From assembly GCA_023420935.1 (NCBI GenBank), contig JAEZUR010000169.1, positions 1 to 51,867 on the forward strand: DNA of 51,867 bases. Direction: 5' to 3'. The stretch comes from Bacillota bacterium (lineage in GTDB: Bacteria > Bacillota > Clostridia > Lachnospirales > Lachnospiraceae). Under the pieces are notes generated by a model that saw only the letters and a list, made by a program, of their open reading frames with translations, ran no database searches and was not told where the DNA came from. A program made the translations under genes and the position numbers. Each line of letters opens with the position of its first letter. Position 1 is the first letter of the stretch. Below are positions 41,170-49,389 of the stretch, piece after piece.

Positions 41170-41242
41170 TTAAACATCGTCACTATAACCATTTACTTAT
41201 CTGTTTTTCCATATACAAAGAAGTTTTGAATTTATTATGAGT

Positions 41243-41258
41243 GAGTGAATATTCATTT
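41243..41258. promoter_or_regulatory. Second TetR-type operator, left beside the nitroreductase remnant
   Basis: GAGTGAATATTCATTT. Its reverse complement AAATGAATATTCACTC matches the site at 41944-41959 (AAATGATCGTTCACTT) at 12 of 16 positions, including both half-sites AAATGA and TCACT. It sits where the promoter of the lost nitroreductase gene would have been. Confidence 0.5.
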
Positions 41259-41277
41259 ATTAAATTTTAATTATTAT

Positions 41278-41297
41278 AGCGAGCTTTAACACTCGCT
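41278..41297 (-). terminator. Weak hairpin after the tetR gene
   Basis: AGCGAG (41278-41283) / CTCGCT (41292-41297) with an 8-nt loop; on the minus strand followed by an AT-rich stretch without a clean T run. Probable tetR 3' end. Confidence 0.45.
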
Positions 41298-41325
41298 TAA
41301 TTAACCCTAATATTTGGTATTGCTC

Positions 41326-41895
41326 TTAACAATCTTTCAAAAGCAACTTTTGTAACATTGAAACCAACTCATCCAAACGCTCTGTTGCGATGCTTTCTGA
41401 ATCATAGTTTTTGATCGCAATTGATTTAACAGGTGAAAAAAGAATCGCATATAGATTATCATTGCTAAAATTGTTTATTATCTGTTTATCCTTTAAGTCT
41501 GTCAGTAACTGATTTAAATTGGCTGGTCCTCTCATGGAACCACAGCTACTCTTAAGAATTGGGCAAGAACTATATTGTTCCGTAAAATGAAATACTTCTT
41601 GATTATTAATAATAAATAAATAGTAACGACGGATTAATTCTGAGATAATCTCCTCGCCACTCAGATCAGGGGATAAGTTCTCAAGTAAATATTGAAATAT
41701 ATCTTCCGCATATTCTTTATAAATCTCTCTTAGCATGGCTTCTTTATTTTCATAATAGATATAAACAGTTGCAGGCGATACGCCAGCAGCCTTTGCTATT
41801 TTCGCAATAGATGTACCCTGGAAACCTTCCTCAAGCATAAGTTGCACAACTGAGTTTTTTATACATTTTTGTTTTTCGATATCCTTTTTTCTCAC
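41326..41895 (-). CDS. TetR/AcrR-family regulator
   Basis: 189 aa from a GTG at 41895 (AGGTGG just upstream). A longer frame from a TTG at 41967 is rejected because that TTG is the first half of the -35 box TTGACA, and an ATG at 41937 lies at or before the expected start of transcription. HTH: GTSIAKIAKAAGVSPATVYIYYENKEAML (split motif; recognition helix SPATVYIYY). The C-terminal ligand domain includes two Cys (SSCPILKSSCGS). An imperfect palindrome sits in its promoter, and a related one lies beyond its 3' end by the nitroreductase remnant, the likely former target. Confidence 0.9.
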   Translation of the reverse strand: MRKKDIEKQKCIKNSVVQLMLEEGFQGTSIAKIAKAAGVSPATVYIYYENKEAMLREIYKEYAEDIFQYLLENLSPDLSGEEIISELIRRYYLFIINNQEVFHFTEQYSSCPILKSSCGSMRGPANLNQLLTDLKDKQIINNFSNDNLYAILFSPVKSIAIKNYDSESIATERLDELVSMLQKLLLKDC

Positions 41896-41938
41896 AATGC
41901 CACCTAAATTCTTTTGTATGATTAATGGGTTATTCATT

Positions 41939-41967
41939 ATAATAAATGATCGTTCACTTATTGTCAA
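41939..41967 (-). promoter_or_regulatory. tetR promoter with operator inside the spacer
   Basis: Minus strand TTGACA (41962-41967), 17-nt spacer, TATTAT (41939-41944). The imperfect palindrome AAGTGA-ACGA-TCATTT occupies 41944-41959, filling the spacer, the standard place for TetR autorepression. Confidence 0.78.
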
Positions 41968-42037
41968 GTGTTTTTAAAGCGCTTCTTTTGGAATAAATTC
42001 TGGAATAAAAAACAAGTGGCCTTCTGGTCATAAATAT

Positions 42038-42427
42038 TTATGAATATAGATTTTTGTCTTTCTTCAATGTTTGTTTACACTCTAAATAGGACTCTCCCCA
42101 TTTACCCATGGCATTTAACACCGTTATAAAACTATTACCTGTTTCCGTTAGCGAGTATTCCACTTTAGGTGGCACTTCTTTATAAACCTCTCGATGAACG
42201 AGACCGTCATTTTCTAGTTCTCTTAGGTGTTGGGTAAGAATACTTCTAGATGCATAAGGTAACAATCTTTGTAATTCATTAAACCTACGTGTCTGTAAGC
42301 TAATATACCATAATATCATAATTTTCCATTTGCCAGCAATTAAATCCTGAACTGTTTTCATAGGACAGATTTCTGTTGAAGGTTTTATTTCATATACTTT
42401 AGGAATCTCACAAGAAGTTTTATTCAT
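42038..42427 (-). CDS. HxlR-family regulator
   Basis: 129 aa winged-helix protein. CPMKTVQDLIAGKWKIMIL is the HxlR signature; RRFNELQRLLPYASRSILTQHL is the HTH and LVHREVYKEVPPKVEYSLT the wing. Two Cys near the N-terminus (C6 and C22) sit where HypR/YodB-type members sense electrophiles or disulfide stress. AAAGGA precedes the ATG. Divergent from the pyruvate-kinase-C-like gene; AAGTAC boxes repeat in the intergenic DNA (around 42485-42510 and 42563-42590), possible binding sites. Confidence 0.92.
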   Translation of the reverse strand: MNKTSCEIPKVYEIKPSTEICPMKTVQDLIAGKWKIMILWYISLQTRRFNELQRLLPYASRSILTQHLRELENDGLVHREVYKEVPPKVEYSLTETGNSFITVLNAMGKWGESYLECKQTLKKDKNLYS

Positions 42428-42589
42428 GGATGATTAAATCCTTTCTTACCAATTACATATTTTATCATTTATAGAAAAAATAAACTGTACTTTTTTATTG
42501 TATTGTACTTTAGAATGACTAAATATTCAATCATTATCTCTCTACTTAACAGTTCAATTTTTAGTACTATGTTCTAAATAAAATCGTAC

Positions 42590-42618
42590 TTGTTAGGATT
42601 ATCCATACTAGTTAGAAT
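42590..42618 (+). promoter_or_regulatory. Promoter of the pyruvate-kinase-C-like gene
   Basis: TTGTTA (42590-42595), 17-nt spacer, TAGAAT (42613-42618), 42 nt upstream of the start codon. A TAGTACTA-containing stretch upstream (42562-42569) may be bound by the divergent HxlR protein. Confidence 0.62.
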
Positions 42619-42660
42619 AAAAATATAGTTTAAATAACGAAACAGAGAGGGAATAAACTA

Positions 42661-43233
42661 ATGGAAAATAAAATAATTTATTTTGAAGATACTAAAAATC
42701 CTCAGAATACAGATAAGACGTTTCAACTAGCCGCAGACAGAATGAAAGAACTAGGAATTAAGAAATTAGTATTAGCTTCAACAACTGGAATAACTGCGAA
42801 GCAAGCAATGGAATACTTTAAAGATACTGGAATAAAATTGGTTATCGTAACACATCAATATGGTTTTTACAGAAAAGAAAATCCTTTTTCACAGGAATTA
42901 GCGAAAGAATTAAGAGATCACGGACATGAAGTACATACTGCAACTATGCTTTTTCACACCGATAAATTATATGGCACAAATACTCCAACCGTTATAGCCA
43001 ATTTTTTACGTAGCTTTAGCGAAGGTGTTAAGGTATGCTTTGAGATAGTTCTTACCGCCACAGATGGTGGTTATCTTTCAAATGGTGAAAAAATAGCTGT
43101 TATCGCTGGCACTGGAAAAGGAGCTGATACCGCTTTAATCATGCAAGCAAGTTCTACCCAACAGCTTAAACTTAAGGTTAATGAAATACTATGTATGCCC
43201 CAAAATGAATTAAAAATAGAAGTAGATAATTAA
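42661..43233 (+). CDS. Stand-alone pyruvate kinase C-terminal (alpha/beta) domain-like protein
   Basis: 190 aa. NTDKTFQLAADRMKELGIKKLVLAST, GITAKQAMEYF and KLVIVTHQYGF match the fold in which pyruvate kinases bind allosteric effectors; the catalytic barrel is absent. Small proteins of this type are found alone in Clostridia and archaea with no proven role. The tail GEKIAVIAGTGKGADTALIM contains a glycine-rich turn. AGAGGG precedes the ATG by 10 nt. It is probably controlled by the divergent HxlR regulator, so a role in electrophile or thiol stress is possible, but this is inference. Confidence 0.75.
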   Translation: MENKIIYFEDTKNPQNTDKTFQLAADRMKELGIKKLVLASTTGITAKQAMEYFKDTGIKLVIVTHQYGFYRKENPFSQELAKELRDHGHEVHTATMLFHTDKLYGTNTPTVIANFLRSFSEGVKVCFEIVLTATDGGYLSNGEKIAVIAGTGKGADTALIMQASSTQQLKLKVNEILCMPQNELKIEVDN

Positions 43234-43255
43234 AATTAAACTAATTAATAGTTAC

Positions 43256-43283
43256 GACCACCCGTTATCAAAAATGGGTGGTC
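43256..43283 (+). terminator. Hairpin after the pyruvate-kinase-C-like gene
   Basis: GACCACCC (43256-43263) / GGGTGGTC (43276-43283), 12-nt loop, followed by TAATTTGTCT, a poor T tract. Confidence 0.65.
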
Positions 43284-43356
43284 TAATTTGTCTGTATGCG
43301 GTAAATCAAAAATCTAAAATTTCTACCTATCATAAATAGGTTTCCTAAACTCATAC

Positions 43357-43388
43357 TTAAGGTTCGTTTAAGGTTCAAGTTATATAAT
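43357..43388 (+). promoter_or_regulatory. OmpR-type response-regulator direct repeat and -10 box of cotH
   Basis: TTAAGGTTC occurs at 43357-43365 and again at 43368-43376, an exact 11-nt period, followed 6 nt later by TATAAT (43383-43388). The repeat takes the place of a -35 box, the usual layout for activation by winged-helix response regulators. The regulator is unknown; no response regulator gene is adjacent. Confidence 0.65.
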
Positions 43389-43426
43389 TATTATAAAATA
43401 ATAATTATGTGAAGGGAAAAGATTGA

Positions 43427-45073
43427 ATGCATGTTAAGAAGATAGGATTAGTAAAACAAAAAAAGCACTATTTGGGTATCGGATTTATTCTTATTTTGTT
43501 CATAATTTTAGGAGTGTTTTCTGGCTGTGAAAGTACAAAGTCAAGTAAAATAATTACAGGTGAAACTCCTGAATATTATGAAAAAATATTTGGAGTTGAT
43601 ATTATTTCACTGGAGATAGTTGCTGATGAAACCCAGTGGCAAACCATGCTTGACAATGCGAAAGACGAAGAGTACATAAAAGTTGATGTTATTGTGAATG
43701 GCACAAAGTTTAAGGATGTTGGCATACGACCTAAGGGAAATTCAAGTTTGACTCAGGTTGCTTCTACAGACAGTGACCGATACAGTTTCCGTTTAAAATT
43801 TGATGAATACGTAGATGGTCAAACTTGTTTTGGTCTGGAGAGTTTTGTTGTAAATAATATGCTGGGTGATAACTCCTATATGAAAGAATATATTTCTTAT
43901 GACTTAATGAAAACCATTGGCGTCGAAGCTCCATATTTTGCATACTCCAATATTACTGTAAATGGAGAACCATGGGGGTTATACCTTGCGATTGAATTAT
44001 ATAATGACAGCTACGAAGAGAGAGTTTATGGTAATACCTCTGGTATGCTATACAATGTAAAAGTGGATATGGGTAATGCAGGTAATGCAGAAATTAATAG
44101 ACCAAAAGAAAGTGAAAAAAATCAGGGTATTAATAGAGAAAGTAACGACTTTAATAAGAATAAAGAGCCATTTTCCAGAGGTAAAGGAGGAAATATGGGA
44201 GCAAGTAATACCGGCGGGTCTTTAACCTATATCGATGATAAATCATCCAGTTATAGTTCCATTTTTGATAACGCAGTTGGCAAAAGTGAGGAATCCGATT
44301 ATCAGCGTGTTATAACGGCACTAAAAGCTTTATCAACCGGAACAGATCTAGAACAATCTTTTGATGTGGATGCCATATTAAAATACCTTGCCGCCCATAC
44401 TCTGGTAGTAAACTTAGACAGTTATTCATCAACCATGGCTCAAAACTATTATATCTACGAGAACAATGGAAAAATTACGATTCTGCCTTGGGACTATAAC
44501 TTAGCTTGGGGAGGCTTTCAAAGTGATGATGCAGCCTCAGTTGTTAACTTCCCAATTGATACCCCGGTTAGTGGTGTAGAAATGGCAGATCGTCCACTAT
44601 TGGAAAAGCTATTTGCTAATAGTCAGTACTTAACAAAATATCATGAATACATGCAGCTACTTATTGACAGCTACTTCGCTAACGGTAAGTTTGAAGCCAA
44701 GGTTCAGAAATTGAATACACTAATTTCTGATTATGTCAAAAATGATTCAACCGCTTTCTGTACCTATGAAGAATACCAAAAAGCAGTTAAATCCTTTACC
44801 TTACTTGGAAATCTTCGTTATGAAAGTGTAAAAGGACAACTTATCGGTGCTGTTCCTAGTACAACTGCTGAACAAAAAAACAACCCTGATAAACTGATTA
44901 GTGCAGGAGACTTGAATATGAGTGATATGGGATCCATGATGAAAGGTAAAGGTGCTTACCCTCAAGGTGGTAATGGCTTAAGGGGTGGCACTCAATTTCC
45001 TGATGGGTACTCAATAGACAAGGATACTATGCCCCCACCCGGACAAGATAGTAACACTCAGAATAATAAATAA
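43427..45073 (+). CDS. cotH: CotH-family protein, predicted lipoprotein
   Basis: 548 aa. Signal peptide with lipobox FSGC (Cys ~33), so it should be anchored outside the membrane. CotH-type landmarks: VNGTKFKDVGIRPKGNSSL, RYSFRLKFDEYVDGQT, GEPWGLYLAIELY, and ITILPWDYNLAWGGF, which holds the metal-binding Asp. CotH proteins are atypical kinases; in Bacillus CotH phosphorylates spore coat proteins, whereas these larger clostridial lipoproteins act on unknown targets. Low-complexity inserts rich in Asn/Gly (~220-270) and a Gly/Pro/Met-rich tail (~495-548) are present. AGGG lies 10 nt before the ATG. A response-regulator-type box overlaps its promoter. Confidence 0.87.
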   Translation: MHVKKIGLVKQKKHYLGIGFILILFIILGVFSGCESTKSSKIITGETPEYYEKIFGVDIISLEIVADETQWQTMLDNAKDEEYIKVDVIVNGTKFKDVGIRPKGNSSLTQVASTDSDRYSFRLKFDEYVDGQTCFGLESFVVNNMLGDNSYMKEYISYDLMKTIGVEAPYFAYSNITVNGEPWGLYLAIELYNDSYEERVYGNTSGMLYNVKVDMGNAGNAEINRPKESEKNQGINRESNDFNKNKEPFSRGKGGNMGASNTGGSLTYIDDKSSSYSSIFDNAVGKSEESDYQRVITALKALSTGTDLEQSFDVDAILKYLAAHTLVVNLDSYSSTMAQNYYIYENNGKITILPWDYNLAWGGFQSDDAASVVNFPIDTPVSGVEMADRPLLEKLFANSQYLTKYHEYMQLLIDSYFANGKFEAKVQKLNTLISDYVKNDSTAFCTYEEYQKAVKSFTLLGNLRYESVKGQLIGAVPSTTAEQKNNPDKLISAGDLNMSDMGSMMKGKGAYPQGGNGLRGGTQFPDGYSIDKDTMPPPGQDSNTQNNK

Positions 45074-45103
45074 ACATCTGTCTGTAAAACTTATCACGTA
45101 GGT

Positions 45104-45129
45104 GGTAACCGTCATATTTGACGGTTACC
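45104..45129. terminator. Hairpin between convergent cotH and dctP
   Basis: Perfect 11-nt arms GGTAACCGTCA / TGACGGTTACC with a 4-nt loop, 31 nt after the cotH stop. No T run follows on either strand, so termination efficiency is unclear. Confidence 0.55.
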
Positions 45130-45146
45130 AATTAAACCATACTAAT

Positions 45147-45188
45147 CAAAAAACCTATCTTTGATAGACTGACTTATCAAGGATAGGT
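45147..45188 (-). terminator. Terminator of the chemoreceptor-dctP operon
   Basis: ACCTATCTTTGATA (45153-45166) / TATCAAGGATAGGT (45175-45188), 13 of 14 pairing, 8-nt loop. On the minus strand the stem is followed by TTTTTGATT. Confidence 0.85.
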
Positions 45189-45201
45189 ATAGGTTATCTA
45201 T

Positions 45202-46203
45202 TTATTTAACTGCAACAATAGCATCAATAACATCTTTGTACGGAGCACCTTCTATTTGTTTTAGATTTTCTACAGATTTTTTGAATAGGGCAACTTCATC
45301 TTCATTTAAATACGTTATTGTACAGCCTTCCTTTTCGGCTGTTTTGATTGATTCTTCCTCATAATCCTTCCATAACTCAAGCTGTTTTGCTGTTGATTCT
45401 TTTGCACATTTCTCTATAATAGCCTGGTCTTCTTTTGAAAGCTTATCCATTGATTTCTTAGAAGCAATAATCATTTCCGGTATACGTAAATGCTCATCAA
45501 TTGTAATATACTTCGCAACCTTATAGTGAGAAGTGGATATATAAGAAGGCCAATTGTTTTCAGCACCATCTAAAGTTCCCTTTTCAAAAGCAGCGTAAAC
45601 ATCTGCAAAGGCCATTGGTACTGGTTCTCCACCCATATCAGTTACCATACCCATCATTAACTTTGACTCCTGAACACGAATTTTCATACCAGCTAAATCC
45701 TCTGGAGTATGTACTTCTTTTTTGGTATTATAATAATTACGGCTTCCACCAGTATACCAAGCTAATCCAACAATACCTTTGTTTTTTAAATTCTCAGAGT
45801 TTAAAAAGCTCTCTCCAATTTCTCCGTTTAAAACTGACCACATATGTTCTTCATCTCGGTATAAATATGGTAATTGTAATGCATTAAGGCTGTCTTCAAA
45901 CATAGCGATGGATGAAATACCTACACGAGCAAAGTCAATCCCTCCGACTTGAACTTGTTGAACTGATGAATTTTCATCTCCCAAAACACTATTATGATAA
46001 GTTTCTATGATAATTCTTCCATTTGTTCTTTCTTTTACAAGTCTTGCAAATTCATCACAAGCTTCCGATGTTGGATAACCCTCAATATTATTATTTGCCA
46101 AAAATAGCGTCGTTACGTCTTCTTTCGATGTTAATTTATTACATCCAGATAACAATAAAACCAATATTGTTAAAGTAATTATTATATTATAAGATTTTTT
46201 CAT
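45202..46203 (-). CDS. TRAP-transporter-type solute-binding lipoprotein (DctP family), orphan
   Basis: 333 aa. Lipoprotein signal with LSGC (Cys ~21). DctP landmarks: FARLVKERTNGRIIIETYHNS, GGIDFARVGISS, GIVGLAWYTGGSRNYY, IRVQESKLMMGMVTDMGGEPVPM and FADVYAAFEKGTLDGAENNW, including the conserved Arg that binds a carboxylate ligand. No DctQ or DctM membrane subunit follows; a terminator does. Directly upstream, 31 nt away, is a chemoreceptor gene. The protein may therefore capture a carboxylate such as a sugar acid and present it to the chemoreceptor, rather than serve transport. AAGGAG precedes the ATG. Confidence 0.92.
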   Translation of the reverse strand: MKKSYNIIITLTILVLLLSGCNKLTSKEDVTTLFLANNNIEGYPTSEACDEFARLVKERTNGRIIIETYHNSVLGDENSSVQQVQVGGIDFARVGISSIAMFEDSLNALQLPYLYRDEEHMWSVLNGEIGESFLNSENLKNKGIVGLAWYTGGSRNYYNTKKEVHTPEDLAGMKIRVQESKLMMGMVTDMGGEPVPMAFADVYAAFEKGTLDGAENNWPSYISTSHYKVAKYITIDEHLRIPEMIIASKKSMDKLSKEDQAIIEKCAKESTAKQLELWKDYEEESIKTAEKEGCTITYLNEDEVALFKKSVENLKQIEGAPYKDVIDAIVAVK

Positions 46204-46234
46204 CTGTGTATCTCCTTTTTTATATCCGATATGA

Positions 46235-47959
46235 TCAAATATTTGTAAATATATCTACTTCTTGCTTCAGTCTCTTAGATATACCTTCACTTTGCACCAT
46301 CTCTTGTTGAATGCTACTAATACCATTTACTAAATCTGAAGCATTTTCTGCCACACTTGATATCCCTTTGGCACTTTCATCAACTGTTATAGCAATACCA
46401 TCCATAGACAAATTCATTTGCTCCACTGTTGTTTGTAGTTTAGTTGCATTCGTTGCAAAACTTAACATGATTTCATCAACACCCGTTGCATCTTTATCAT
46501 ACTGTTCACCTGTATTTACTAGTTTATCATAGTCTATTAATACTGTTGTTTTGATAAATTCCAACATATTATTTGCATTACTAGCTAATTCATTGACCGC
46601 ATTTGTAACAACACCACTTATTTGCTGTATATCATTTGCTGTATTTCTACTCGTATCAGCCAATTTTCTAATCTCTTCTGCTACAACAGCAAAACCTTTT
46701 CCTGCTTCACCTGCTCGTGCCGCTTCGATCGATGCATTTAGTGCTAATAGATTTGTTTGCCCAGAAATATCCAAAATATCGCCTGTCAAATCATTTATTT
46801 TCTCAACTTCTTTACTATGCTCCATCGATTGTAATAATACTTCAGAAATCTGATTAACCATGTTATAGGTTGTATTTTTACTGTTTATAGCCTCTTGTTT
46901 TAATTGCTCTGCTCGAATTTTAATTTCTTTTGCAAATTGTGATCCCTCAGTCGCCTTGTCTGCCATATTTATCATGGAATTATACACATTATTTGAACCT
47001 GTACTCATTTCTTCAACTGTGGCTGAGACTTCTTCCATCGCGGCAGCAATTTCCTCCATTGTTGCAGAGGTATCACTTATTTTTTCATTCGCACTTGAAA
47101 CCTGGACAACAACATTATTAACATTTTCTTGTAAATCTATAGAATCCCCCTTCACCTCTTTTATTATTTTTTGAAGAGTATCTATAAATTTATTAATACC
47201 TAAAACCAGTTCTCCTATTTCATCTTTTGTTTCAATTTTAATTCTATCAGTTAAATCACCATTATTTTCTTCAATATTTTTAATGATAGTTTGAAGCTTT
47301 TTCGTTGCCTTAACTGTTGTATTTACTATTGTTTTCTGAATGATAATAACACAGATAGCTAATACAATAATAATTAAAATCGCTGCAGCGATAGATACTT
47401 CTATGTACCTACTATATGAATTGGCCTGCTCATTTTTAGCTCTGATAATATTTGTAGTATTTAATATGTTCATAGTATCCATATTTATCTCTATGTTATT
47501 AGCGATTTCAGTTAACTCATTTACTACAATCTCAACCGCCTCTGTTTTATTATTTGTATGACTTAGAGAAAGAGCCTTGTCATAAACCTCCATATATGAA
47601 GTATAATTATTATTAAAATCATTAAATGCGTCTATTTCCCTTTGTTTCACTAGACTTTTTTGAATATCACCTATAGATTTTGAGAGTTCTCCCTTTACAA
47701 TGCTAATATCTATTTCAATATCATCCATAGTTACTGTATCTGTTATTATGCAATGTAATAATAATTTTTTTTGCAAATTATCAAGATTTGATTTTACATT
47801 CTCTAACTTTCTAATACTTGTTACAGAATCCTCACTTATTATCAAACTTGCACTATTCATTTGTCTCATAGTTAAGTAATTGAATAGATTACTCAACTGT
47901 CCAACCATTGCTAATACAATAGCTAAACTTAATATTTTGATACCCAACTTATTTCTCAT
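46235..47959 (-). CDS. Methyl-accepting chemotaxis protein
   Basis: 574 aa from the ATG at 47959 (AAAGGTG just upstream). TM1 ~8-28, extracellular four-helix-bundle-like sensor ~35-185, TM2 ~188-210, HAMP ~211-265, then the signalling helices with the hairpin-tip stretch DISGQTNLLALNASIEAARAGEAGKGFAVVAEEIRKLA (split here: conserved EAARAGEAGKGFAVVA). It signals to CheA/CheW and controls flagellar motion or another output. The dctP-type gene downstream is probably its ligand-binding partner. No sigma-D motility promoter was recognised upstream; an inverted repeat at 48022-48044 lies there instead. Confidence 0.93.
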   Translation of the reverse strand: MRNKLGIKILSLAIVLAMVGQLSNLFNYLTMRQMNSASLIISEDSVTSIRKLENVKSNLDNLQKKLLLHCIITDTVTMDDIEIDISIVKGELSKSIGDIQKSLVKQREIDAFNDFNNNYTSYMEVYDKALSLSHTNNKTEAVEIVVNELTEIANNIEINMDTMNILNTTNIIRAKNEQANSYSRYIEVSIAAAILIIIVLAICVIIIQKTIVNTTVKATKKLQTIIKNIEENNGDLTDRIKIETKDEIGELVLGINKFIDTLQKIIKEVKGDSIDLQENVNNVVVQVSSANEKISDTSATMEEIAAAMEEVSATVEEMSTGSNNVYNSMINMADKATEGSQFAKEIKIRAEQLKQEAINSKNTTYNMVNQISEVLLQSMEHSKEVEKINDLTGDILDISGQTNLLALNASIEAARAGEAGKGFAVVAEEIRKLADTSRNTANDIQQISGVVTNAVNELASNANNMLEFIKTTVLIDYDKLVNTGEQYDKDATGVDEIMLSFATNATKLQTTVEQMNLSMDGIAITVDESAKGISSVAENASDLVNGISSIQQEMVQSEGISKRLKQEVDIFTNI

Positions 47960-48021
47960 GTAACTCACCTTTCTTGTTCTAACTGACTCAGAAGTTTCTT
48001 ATCATTTGTTACTATTTGTTA

Positions 48022-48044
48022 TGTAACATACTAAAATAGTTACA
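48022..48044. promoter_or_regulatory. Inverted repeat upstream of the chemoreceptor gene
   Basis: TGTAAC (48022-48027) / GTTACA (48039-48044) with an 11-nt spacer, 63 nt upstream of the start; a longer imperfect repeat GTTACTATTT / AAATAGTTAC overlaps it. Candidate operator; no regulator assigned. Confidence 0.35.
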
Positions 48045-48250
48045 ATAATGTATATTTTGCGCGTGACGCTCATTGATTATATAACATGATTGCATATTTG
48101 TAAACAAACTGTTTTTCCCAAAAAATCCAGAATAGTAAATTAGTGGTGTGCTTTTACACTTTCTTGTTCTTTATAAAACTATTATTCTTAGTTCTATTGA
48201 ATCAATCTAAAAACAATGATTGGATGAAAACAGAAACGATACCACACAAG

Positions 48251-48274
48251 AAAAGCGAGCCAATCGGCTCGCTT
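48251..48274 (-). terminator. Terminator of the two-component operon
   Basis: AAGCGAGCC (48253-48261) / GGCTCGCTT (48266-48274), 4-nt loop, followed on the minus strand by TTCTTGTGT after a T4 run. It lies 48 nt after the kinase stop. Confidence 0.88.
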
Positions 48275-48321
48275 ATTATATCTCTTTTCTTGACTATGAT
48301 TACAGTCACATTGCTTGTTGT

Positions 48322-49389
48322 TTAGTTTGTATTCACCCCTAATGGCAAATTAACAGTAAAAACACTACCTATCCCAAGCTCACTTTGTACTTCAATAGTG
48401 CCTTCACACAGTTCGATAATTCTCTTGACTAAAGTCAAACCCAATCCATTTCCAGCTATTGAGTGGGATGTGTCTCCTTGATAGAACTTGTCAAATATAT
48501 GATCCATGGTTTCATCATTCATTCCGCATCCGTTATCCTCAAGCCGAAAGATTGCCTTTTGTCCGCTCCTCCATAGGGATACTTTTATTACTCCACCATT
48601 GTTCGTGTACTTAATGGCATTGTCAAGAAGATTAACCCAAATCTGATGGATTAGATTTTTATCGCCAAATAATTTAATTTCATCTTCAAGACTAATATCA
48701 ACGTGAAGATTTTTATCGCTCCATTTCGGTTCTAACATTACAATTGCAAGTCTAATTTGTTCATCTAAACTATAGATAGATTTTTCACTTATAATCTCTG
48801 TGCTTTCTATCTTGGAAAGGTTAAGAACATTAGTAGAAAGATGAACAAGCCGCTCAGATTCTTGAACAATTATGTTTAGGTATTCTTGCTTTTCCTCATC
48901 AGTAACATCACCCATTTGCAATAGTTTAGCAAATCCACTAATTGAAGTAATGGGTGTTTTAAACTCATGGGAGAAGTTTCTCACAAAGTCGCTGCGCAGG
49001 GTTTCGATCCCTTTTAATTCCTGTACCATCTTATTGAAACTCCCAGCAAGGGCATCCAATTCAAAGACAAAACTTCCGTTTACCATAACCGAGAAATTCC
49101 CCTGAGATACCTTTTCGGTGGCTTTCATCATATCTCGGATTGGCTTAACAGAGCGCTGGCTTAATAATGTTGCTATTACCACGCCCATAAAAATACAGAT
49201 ATATACCATTACGGAGATTGCTCTTCTTGGACTTGCGGTTCCTTCTACATCTAAGATACCTATTTGAATTAGTATATAAGCAATCAACCCCGCTGATAAA
49301 ATAGACAAGAGCATGACTAGAAAAACCAAGGCTACCAAGGAAACCGCAAGGCTAATTTTCGGAGAAAACATATTTTTTATATTCTTCAT
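48322..49389 (-). CDS. Sensor histidine kinase with very short extracellular loop
   Basis: 355 aa. TM1 ~14-44, a loop of only ~12-15 residues (DVEGTASPRRA), TM2 ~58-77, HAMP ~78-130, HisKA with FVRNFSHEFKTPI (phospho-acceptor His141), HATPase with N box NLLDNAIKYTNNGG, EDNGCGM and GNGLGLTLVKRI. The tiny loop marks an intramembrane-sensing type kinase, which usually works with an ABC transporter against cell-envelope antibiotics. It overlaps the response regulator gene by 4 nt and is divergent from a BcrA-type ABC transporter. Confidence 0.94.
   Translation of the reverse strand: MKNIKNMFSPKISLAVSLVALVFLVMLLSILSAGLIAYILIQIGILDVEGTASPRRAISVMVYICIFMGVVIATLLSQRSVKPIRDMMKATEKVSQGNFSVMVNGSFVFELDALAGSFNKMVQELKGIETLRSDFVRNFSHEFKTPITSISGFAKLLQMGDVTDEEKQEYLNIIVQESERLVHLSTNVLNLSKIESTEIISEKSIYSLDEQIRLAIVMLEPKWSDKNLHVDISLEDEIKLFGDKNLIHQIWVNLLDNAIKYTNNGGVIKVSLWRSGQKAIFRLEDNGCGMNDETMDHIFDKFYQGDTSHSIAGNGLGLTLVKRIIELCEGTIEVQSELGIGSVFTVNLPLGVNTN

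Noticed and set aside
41896..41967. Longer N-terminus for the TetR protein
   Set aside because: The TTG at 41967 is the -35 hexamer and the ATG at 41937 lies at or before the expected start of transcription.
44900..45070. Possible CRISPR-like or tandem repeat in the cotH 3' end
   Set aside because: The DNA is only Gly/Asn/Pro-rich coding sequence with no regular repeat or spacer pattern.
46235..47959. Sigma-D motility promoter for the chemoreceptor
   Set aside because: No TAAA plus GCCGATAT pair at correct spacing was found upstream.
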